The notes beneath the pieces are model-generated. The model ran no database searches. It was given only the letters and a program-made list of their open reading frames with translations, and was not told the origin of the DNA. From the NCBI RefSeq assembly GCF_016756615.1, contig NZ_AP023262.1, forward strand, positions 4,589,501 through 4,653,500: 64,000 bases of DNA. Reading direction: 5' to 3'. The number at the start of each line of letters is the position of its first letter. Position 1 is the stretch's first letter. The DNA is from Mesorhizobium sp. L-8-3 (GTDB lineage Bacteria; Pseudomonadota; Alphaproteobacteria; Rhizobiales; Rhizobiaceae). Position numbers and translations under genes: made by a program. This document shows positions 58,962 to 64,000 of the stretch, one piece after another.

Positions 58962-59932
58962 TGCCGCTGCGTCGTGACCTGCTGATCGGCTTCGTCGCCC
59001 TGGCCGTGGCGATCACGGTGCCATTCCTCGTTCCGGGCCGCTACATCGTTACCCAGTCGACGCTGTTCTTCGTATGGGCGATCGTCGTCGTCCAGTGGAA
59101 CCTGGTGCTCGGCGTCGGCGGCATCTTCTCGCTGGCGCAGATGGCGCTCTTCGCCGTCGGCGCCTATGCGACCGCGATGCTCGGTTTCTACTGGAAGGTG
59201 CCGATGCTGGCGGCGATCCCGATCGGCGGGCTGGCCGCCGTCGCGGCCAGCATGCTGATCGGCCTTGCCTGCCTGCGCCTGCGCGGGCCCTATGTCGCGC
59301 TGCTGACCCTGGCCATCGCGCAGGTGCTTTACGTCCTCATCGTCAACGACACCGAGTGCTTCACCTCGACGGGCGGCTGCATGCCGCTGTTCGGCGGGGT
59401 GAGGGGCATCGGCCAGTTCGGCGACATCGGCCTGCGGGCCTTGTTCCCGTCCAAGTGGTATATGGCGCACTATTTCGTGGCGCTGGCGCTGCTCACGATT
59501 GCAGTGGCGTTCTCGATCACCGTCATCCGCGGCCCGCTCGGGCTGGCCTTCCGCGCGCTGCGCGACAATCCCGGCTATGCCGTGTCGCGCGGCATCAGCC
59601 GGTTCAAATACCAGCTCTGGATTTTCGGCGTCTCGGCCTTCTTCACCGGCATCGCGGGCGGCTTCTATGCCGTGCATTTCCGCGTGGTCGGGCCGACCGT
59701 CTTTTCCTTCTCGCTGCTTCTCTTCCTGATCGCCATGATCGTGATCGGCGGGCTGGGATCGATATGGGGTCCGCTGCTCGGCGCGGCTCTGCTGATGGTC
59801 GCCGATGAGGGCATGAAGGAGTTCTCCGACTATCGCAATATCGGGCTCGGCCTGCTGCTGGCGCTGTTCGTGATCGCCTGGCCGACCGGCCTGACGGGAT
59901 GGCTGGAAAAGCTGCGGCCTGGGCGGAAGTAG
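58958..59932 (+). CDS. Branched-chain-type ABC transporter permease (LivM-like)
   Basis: 324 residues. LivM pattern: WAIVVVQWNLVLGVGGIFSLAQMALFAVGAYATA after TM1-2 (outline), LRLRGPYVALLTLA, GLAFRALRDNPGYAVSRGISRFKYQLW as coupling loop, FFTGIAGGFYAV and IGGLGSIWGPLLGAALL. ATG ATG doublet at the start. Last gene of the operon; an intrinsic terminator lies 162 bp downstream. Confidence 0.93.
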   Translation: MMPLRRDLLIGFVALAVAITVPFLVPGRYIVTQSTLFFVWAIVVVQWNLVLGVGGIFSLAQMALFAVGAYATAMLGFYWKVPMLAAIPIGGLAAVAASMLIGLACLRLRGPYVALLTLAIAQVLYVLIVNDTECFTSTGGCMPLFGGVRGIGQFGDIGLRALFPSKWYMAHYFVALALLTIAVAFSITVIRGPLGLAFRALRDNPGYAVSRGISRFKYQLWIFGVSAFFTGIAGGFYAVHFRVVGPTVFSFSLLLFLIAMIVIGGLGSIWGPLLGAALLMVADEGMKEFSDYRNIGLGLLLALFVIAWPTGLTGWLEKLRPGRK

Positions 59933-60337
59933 CGCTTCGACCTCGGCCCTGCGTCGGCAGGCCGTTCAATGCGATGCCGTACTCGCTTTTATTTGATATT
60001 GCCAATGGAACCCGTGAACTCTCTCCGTGTTTTGGTTTGAGGCGGGCTTCCCTACTGCCTAGACCCCCAAGGAGCCCGTTGCTTGCCATCTTGCCGGCTC
60101 GTGGCAGCGAGCCGGACCTTTTTGCGGGCATTCTTGGTTGCTGCAATGCGGCCAGCTTCCACATGGCATGGCGCAGTGACAAGAGGACTATGGTCCAAGC
60201 CTTCCCCTCGAAAGGCCACCATCCGATCTGGTTGCAGGTGCGGCGCAACCAATAGTGACCACCCCGCCATGAGGATTGGCGTCGCAGTTCGACCCAGTCG
60301 GCCCCGCATCACGAAATAGGCATGGGGTGCGGGCCGT
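59933..60337. other. Convergent intergenic region, no gene seen
   Basis: 405 bp between the ends of the LivM-like gene and the AraC gene, of lower GC than the flanks. Apart from the intrinsic terminator at 60094-60123 I see no structure, repeat or coding sequence. A 118-codon frame on the plus strand is only an extension of the LivM region in another frame and has no family features. Confidence 0.5.
60094..60123 (+). terminator. Rho-independent terminator of the deacetylase/ABC operon
   Basis: Perfect 8-bp stem CCGGCTCG/CGAGCCGG with a 6-nt TGGCAG loop, followed by ACC and TTTTT on the plus strand. It is the only canonical hairpin-plus-T-tract I found in the window. Confidence 0.75.
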
Positions 60338-61324
60338 TCAGAGGTGCTGATCTCCTGTTGCGAGCGTATCCGACGGTAGTTCGCAGAAGAGACTTTGGTA
60401 GTAGGCAGAGAATCTCCCTGGGTGGTTGAAGCCGAATTTTCGGGCTGTTTCGGCGACGGTGGTCATATCCCGGGATGATACCTGCAGCGCGCGCCTGACC
60501 GCGCAGAGGCGATAGGCCAGCATGTAGCGATAGAGGCTCACGCCCAATGCGTATTGGAAGGCGTAGTTCAGTGCCCGCCTGCTCACTCCCAGGGACTTCG
60601 CCACGTCACACACTCCGAGCCGGTACCCACGATCTTGCCCTACCAATTCCATTGCGCGGGTCGCAAGCCGATCACCTTTGCGCCGCGAGTGAACCGTCTC
60701 GAAGCTTGCGTGTTTGATGTGCTCGGCCGTCAGCGTCAGGAGATCGAGCACGGCCGCCCTCATTGCCGATCGCTGGATACGTGTCGCCTTAGACGGAAGA
60801 ACCACGCCGGCGAGTTTGCGATATCGGCTAAGCAAATCGCCCTCCAACAGGATATCGCTGCGTTCGCGGTCTCGTTTCAAGAATATCTCCACGGGGAGAC
60901 CGTCTCTCGCGATCCGGTCGGTTGACGCGCAAATCTCGAGCGACGTCCAGCCGGGCTCCAGCACCCTTCGATGGCTGCTGCCCGGACAGAAGATCCCAAG
61001 GCGACCCCGGTCCGCACCGTTGCCGCACTCGGGGTCGACGACGAGGCGCACGACGAAGACAAGTGTGCCTCCCTCTATTGTCGCGAGGTCAACTGCCTTG
61101 CAAGTCACCGAGAGCCGGCTCACGATCATCTCTTCAAGATCAATGCCGCTCCAGTCGACGCGCAACCGACCGGGGCTCAGCTGGACCGCTCGGATATCCG
61201 ATGTCTTGAGACGCTCGAGGAGTTGGTTGGCGTCCGAATAGGCCAACCTCAGCGACGCCCCCGGCTCGCTTTGCCGGCCGGCTGGCCGGCCTGATGTGTC
61301 GCGACGAATGTCCGAGCTAACCAA
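60338..61324 (-). CDS. AraC-family transcriptional regulator, paralogue 1
   Basis: About 328 residues if the TTG at 61324 is used. No ATG or GTG exists in frame before an upstream stop, so the start is uncertain. C-terminal double helix-turn-helix of the AraC/XylS type: VCDVAKSLGVSRRALNYAFQYALGVSLYRYMLAYRLCAVRRALQ and AETARKFGFNHPGRFSAYYQSLF (both in outline). The N-terminal 220 residues form a cupin-like sensor domain with GGTLVFVVRL and EPGWTSLEICAS. It resembles the next gene throughout, implying tandem duplication. Effector unknown. Converges on the LivM-like gene. Confidence 0.85.
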   Translation of the reverse strand: MVSSDIRRDTSGRPAGRQSEPGASLRLAYSDANQLLERLKTSDIRAVQLSPGRLRVDWSGIDLEEMIVSRLSVTCKAVDLATIEGGTLVFVVRLVVDPECGNGADRGRLGIFCPGSSHRRVLEPGWTSLEICASTDRIARDGLPVEIFLKRDRERSDILLEGDLLSRYRKLAGVVLPSKATRIQRSAMRAAVLDLLTLTAEHIKHASFETVHSRRKGDRLATRAMELVGQDRGYRLGVCDVAKSLGVSRRALNYAFQYALGVSLYRYMLAYRLCAVRRALQVSSRDMTTVAETARKFGFNHPGRFSAYYQSLFCELPSDTLATGDQHL

Positions 61325-61520
61325 GAGTTCGCATCCAGGCTGCAGAACCGTGGAGTCGCGACGCAGACTATTGAGACGGGCTGGTTCGCGCTATCCGGAT
61401 TCAGAAGCCTTCTGATCGCCCGGCAACAGCCCAGCCACAGGGCTAGCGTATCGGACCGAAAACGAGTCCGGGCTTCGGATAGATTCCATACGCATAAGAG
61501 AGAACAGAGTGCGGTCCTGA

Positions 61521-62477
61521 TTACATTGGAAGGCCCGGCGCTCTGTTGGCGAGCGTTTGCGAGGGCAACTCTCCAAACATGTTGCGATAGTGAAGGGCGA
61601 AACGGCCCAGATGATAGAAATCGCTGTTCATAGCGGCTTCCGTCACCGTGATGTGGCGCCCCGACGATGCCTTCAGCTCGCGATTGGCGGCATTGAGGCG
61701 ACAAGCCAGCATGTACCGGTAGGTGCTCAGCCCAAGAGCCTGCCGGAAGGCGTAGTTCAAGGCGCGCTCGCTTACCCGAAGCGAGCTCGCGAGATCGCCG
61801 ACCCCGAACAGGTGGTCTGCGTTGCGCTCGATCAAGTCCATCGCAGCGGCTGCGAGTCGATAGCCGTTGCGTCGCCGCAGTCGCGGTGGCTCAAATCCGG
61901 GCGCTTCAATGTGCGCGCCCGTGCGGAGGATGAGTTCGAGCACGGTCGCCCTGATAGCCAGCAGCTCGATCGGGGTCGGTCGCGAGAGGCGGGCGTCGGC
62001 GCGGAAGACAAAATCGACGAGTTGGCGATACTGCAGAAGCAAATCGCTCGGCAACGGATAGACACGGAGGCTACGCTCACCAGTGAGGAGTGTGTCCGCT
62101 GCCAGTCCTTCGCCGACCATTTCTTCGATGGATACGCAAATCTCTATCGACATCCATCGGGGCTCCAGAACATTCCGATGGTCGCGACCCGGACCCAGAA
62201 TGACAAGCGAGCCCGGCTCGACCTCATTGCCGCACCAGGTCTTGGCTCCGAGACATACGACAAAAACCAGGGTGCCTTCGTTTATGGCCGAGACATCGGT
62301 CAACTTGCGGTCAAGAGCGAGCCGGCTGAGGATCAGCTGCCCCCCGAGATCGATACTGTCCCAGTCTATATGGAGGCACCCTGCACCCAACTGAACAGGT
62401 AGCGTGTCCCAGCCCGTGAGTTGTTGGCGGAACTGCTCGATGTCCGTAAGCCGTAGCCTGAGTGCTTCGCCCTCCAT
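61521..62477 (-). CDS. AraC-family transcriptional regulator, paralogue 2
   Basis: 318 residues from the ATG at 62477 (GAGG 8 bp upstream); an ATG at 62573 would extend it across the likely promoter. Same architecture as the 60338 gene: sensor domain with EGTLVFVVCL and EPRWMSIEICVS, then VGDLASSLRVSERALNYAFRQALGLSTYRYML and EAAMNSDFYHLGRFALHYRNMFGELPS (outline). It is divergent from the SMR efflux pair (155-bp gap), so control of that pair is plausible. The two AraC genes are separated by 196 bp with no other feature. Confidence 0.88.
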   Translation of the reverse strand: MEGEALRLRLTDIEQFRQQLTGWDTLPVQLGAGCLHIDWDSIDLGGQLILSRLALDRKLTDVSAINEGTLVFVVCLGAKTWCGNEVEPGSLVILGPGRDHRNVLEPRWMSIEICVSIEEMVGEGLAADTLLTGERSLRVYPLPSDLLLQYRQLVDFVFRADARLSRPTPIELLAIRATVLELILRTGAHIEAPGFEPPRLRRRNGYRLAAAAMDLIERNADHLFGVGDLASSLRVSERALNYAFRQALGLSTYRYMLACRLNAANRELKASSGRHITVTEAAMNSDFYHLGRFALHYRNMFGELPSQTLANRAPGLPM

Positions 62478-62631
62478 GACATTGCCTCGCTTTTCCGCGG
62501 GTCGGATCGTTTCCGAAATCGGATAGCCGAACGGTCGGTCCCTTTCTAACATGAAGACGTCAATGTGATGCAATGTTTTCCATCGGCCACTGCTTCGGCA
62601 GTATTGGCGAACACCATCGGGATTGCATGTA

Positions 62632-63003
62632 ATGGCCTGGGCCTACCTGTTAATTGCCTCCTTTGTGGAGATAGGCTGGGCAATCGGCCTGAAATTCACC
62701 GCGGGCTTCACCCAACTTGTCCCATCGGTGGCCGTCGGCGTCGGCATCATCCTCAGCTTCTATCTGGTGGCCCGCGCGGCCAAGGAAATCCCGATCGGTA
62801 CTGCCTACGGGATATTCGTGGGGATCGGTGCGGGCGGGACGGGCGCTGTCGCCGTACTGGCCTTCGGCGAGCCGGCCAATCTGGCTCGGATGCTCAGCCT
62901 CGCCGCGATCGTCGTTGGCGTCGTCGGCCTCAAGCTGTTCGGGGCGGCCGCTGAAAAGCTAGCCCTCGAAGCGGCGGATCATTCCGGTAGGGCACTGCGT
63001 TGA
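62632..63003 (+). CDS. SMR-family efflux protein, subunit 1 of a pair (Gdx/SugE-like)
   Basis: 123 residues from the ATG at 62632. Four membrane helices. The conserved membrane Glu is in LIASFVEIGWAIGLKFTAGF, and AKEIPIGTAYGIFVGIGAGGTG marks the Gdx/SugE branch, which exports guanidinium ions. The C-terminal tail of about 20 residues is longer than usual. Its stop overlaps the start of a second SMR gene, so the two should form a heterodimer as in paired SMR exporters (YkkCD type). No guanidine riboswitch is seen upstream; the divergent AraC gene may be the regulator instead. Confidence 0.88.
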   Translation: MAWAYLLIASFVEIGWAIGLKFTAGFTQLVPSVAVGVGIILSFYLVARAAKEIPIGTAYGIFVGIGAGGTGAVAVLAFGEPANLARMLSLAAIVVGVVGLKLFGAAAEKLALEAADHSGRALR

Positions 63004-63314
63004 TCTGGGCTCAACTGATCCTCGCCGGGCTGCTTGAAGTGGTCGGCGCTGTAGGGCTCAAATACACCGAAGGATTCACGCGGCCCGGCTTCACGGCGAT
63101 CGTCGTCGTCTCCTTGGCCACCAGCTTCTATCTCTTGTCGGGCGCGGCAGAGATCATACCGATCGGGACCGCCTATTCGGTCTGGACCGGAATCGGGGCG
63201 GCCGGAACGGTCGTCTACGGAATCTTCTTTCTTGGCGAATCTGCGGGGATCGGTCGACTCGCCAGCCTGCTTTTGGTGATCGGCGGGGCGGTGGGCATGA
63301 AGCTTTTTTCCTGA
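63000..63314 (+). CDS. SMR-family efflux protein, subunit 2 of a pair (Gdx/SugE-like)
   Basis: 104 residues starting at a TTG that overlaps the previous stop (TTGA). Four helices; active-site Glu in LAGLLEVVGAVGLKYTEGF; Gdx-type IIPIGTAYSVWTGIGAAGTV. It partners the 62632 product, and opposite charge bias of loops in the two subunits could fix their orientation. Likely substrates are guanidinium or small quaternary cations. Confidence 0.9.
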   Translation: MIWAQLILAGLLEVVGAVGLKYTEGFTRPGFTAIVVVSLATSFYLLSGAAEIIPIGTAYSVWTGIGAAGTVVYGIFFLGESAGIGRLASLLLVIGGAVGMKLFS

Positions 63315-63361
63315 AGACGCGATAGTATATCAAGTAGTGCGGGAGCGAACAGGAGGAGTAG

Positions 63362-63736
63362 ATGTTTCTCAGAGGTCGGCGGAGATTCTCATTTCTGCGG
63401 CCGCTGCTCATCATGTTCATGATCGCGTTTCTTGTTCAGATCGGACTGTTCATCTTTTCGTTCATTACGTTCGAGACCTGGCAAGAGCGTGCCCATTTCG
63501 GTGACAGCTTCGGCTTCATCAGCGCGGCTTTTTCTGGTTTCGCGCTTTGCGGGATCATCTATTCGCTCGCTTTCCAACTGAGCGAGCAGGTTCGGCAACG
63601 ACGCAATGCACGTGCCTTGATCGATTCCGACCTCAGACTCAGGGAGGCTCTCATTAACGCGCTTGAGGCGCAAACCGGTGAACTCAAGGCCATGCGGGAA
63701 ACGCTGGGCAAGCTCTTGCTACGGCAACATCCATGA
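63362..63736 (+). CDS. Small membrane protein, unknown function
   Basis: 124 residues from the ATG at 63362 with a perfect AGGAGG. A basic N-terminus (MFLRGRRRFSFLR) is followed by two membrane helices (about 14-36 and 49-70), then a soluble, charged helix likely to form a coiled coil (about 72-118, LSEQVRQRRNARALIDSDLRL). No family recognised. It overlaps the next gene by 4 bp (ATGA), so it may work with the DUF502-like protein. Confidence 0.75.
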   Translation: MFLRGRRRFSFLRPLLIMFMIAFLVQIGLFIFSFITFETWQERAHFGDSFGFISAAFSGFALCGIIYSLAFQLSEQVRQRRNARALIDSDLRLREALINALEAQTGELKAMRETLGKLLLRQHP

Positions 63737-64000
63737 CAGGCGCCATCGTCGGCCATATCCTGAGGTCGGTCGCCGCCGGCATGCTCGTCGTGCTGCCGAT
63801 CGTGCTCACCGTCCTGATCATCACCTGGTCGGCCAATCTGATCCTCGAACTGACAGGTCCCGGCAGCGTGATCGGGGGCATCCTGTCCGCCGTCGGGCTC
63901 GTGCTCGTCTCCGGTCAACTTTCCGCCTATCTGGTCGGCACGCTCGTCGTGCTGCTCGCCCTCTATCTCCTCGGACAGTTCGTCACGTTACGGCTCTACC
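63733..64000 (+). CDS. DUF502-like membrane protein, N-terminal fragment
   Basis: The reading frame runs from an ATG overlapping the previous stop to the window end, 89 codons visible. It begins MTGAIVGHILRSVAAGMLVVLPIVLTVLIITW, outlined here: a short cytosolic start and a first helix with the LxVLPIxLT pattern of DUF502 proteins. A loop GPGSVIGGIL and a second helical hairpin (LVLVSGQLSAYLVGTLVVLLALYLLGQF) follow. Family assignment is tentative because the C-terminal domain is outside the window. Confidence 0.55.
   Translation, partial: MTGAIVGHILRSVAAGMLVVLPIVLTVLIITWSANLILELTGPGSVIGGILSAVGLVLVSGQLSAYLVGTLVVLLALYLLGQFVTLRLY

Noticed and set aside
59899-60255. 118-codon frame after the LivM-like gene
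   Set aside because: It runs through the end of the LivM gene in another frame and over an intrinsic terminator; no family features.
62478-62631. Guanidine (ykkC-type) riboswitch before the SMR pair
   Set aside because: The gap is short and I see no conserved ACGR-type loops or matching stems.

Overview
The window is high-GC DNA (about 65 %) with Shine-Dalgarno-led, tightly packed operons and many ATGA/TGATG start-stop overlaps. The mix of solute ABC importers, Gfo/Idh/MocA oxidoreductases, sugar-isomerase-like TIM barrels, LacI/GntR/AraC/LuxR regulators and two RIME-like double-palindrome repeats points to a chromosome-type region of a Rhizobiales alphaproteobacterium (Mesorhizobium/Phyllobacteriaceae-like). 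This is inference from gene content; no rRNA or other marker is present. I saw no tRNA, rRNA, CRISPR array, IS element or phage gene.

Layout. 1-1480: end fragment of a GT87-like membrane protein and two tandem YCII/DGPF proteins. 1639-8413: a divergent sugar(-acid) catabolic island. A leftward operon (isomerase, enolase-superfamily dehydratase, FadR-type regulator, 2-hydroxyacid dehydrogenase) faces a rightward pair (TIM-barrel isomerase, Gfo/Idh/MocA), with two TGGTnnnACCA palindromes between them. 8747-13080: a LuxR response regulator and a FIST protein/hybrid histidine kinase pair, interrupted by a VapBC module and a RIME-like repeat. 13374-17264: small, large and medium subunits of a form II CO-dehydrogenase-like molybdenum hydroxylase. 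Every spacer of this operon carries an inverted array of a GTGAATG heptad. 17331-20545: GNAT, CutC and an MFS exporter.

20559-37870: a LacI repressor divergent from a long rightward catabolic gene run. It holds a sugar ABC importer with two non-equivalent ATPases, a Gfo/Idh/MocA enzyme and an isomerase. Next is a deletion remnant of a second (ribose-type) transporter. Then come a DUF4432 epimerase-like protein, SDR, CoA-transferase III, a leaderless solute-binding protein, crotonase, FAH-family dehydratase and an aldehyde dehydrogenase. The last two resemble the final steps of Weimberg-type oxidative sugar-acid catabolism, but the CoA-transferase/crotonase pair is unexpected. 38121-39975: Rrf2 regulator and lipid kinase.

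40092-59932: two successive modules with the same plan: a large MalT-like (LAL) LuxR regulator, then an amide-hydrolysing enzyme, then a five-component ABC importer or equivalent. Module 1 is hyuB-hyuA with a polyamine-type importer, one permease of which is frameshifted. Module 2 is an acetylpolyamine-amidohydrolase/histone-deacetylase-like enzyme with a branched-chain-amino-acid-type importer. 60338-64000: two paralogous AraC regulators, a paired SMR efflux system, a small membrane protein and the start of a DUF502-like protein cut by the window end.

The most unusual observations are the heptad-repeat arrays of the hydroxylase operon, the asymmetric ATPase pair of the sugar importer, the hybrid CoA/Weimberg-like operon with a cytosolic binding protein, and the transporter remnant at 29810-30108.
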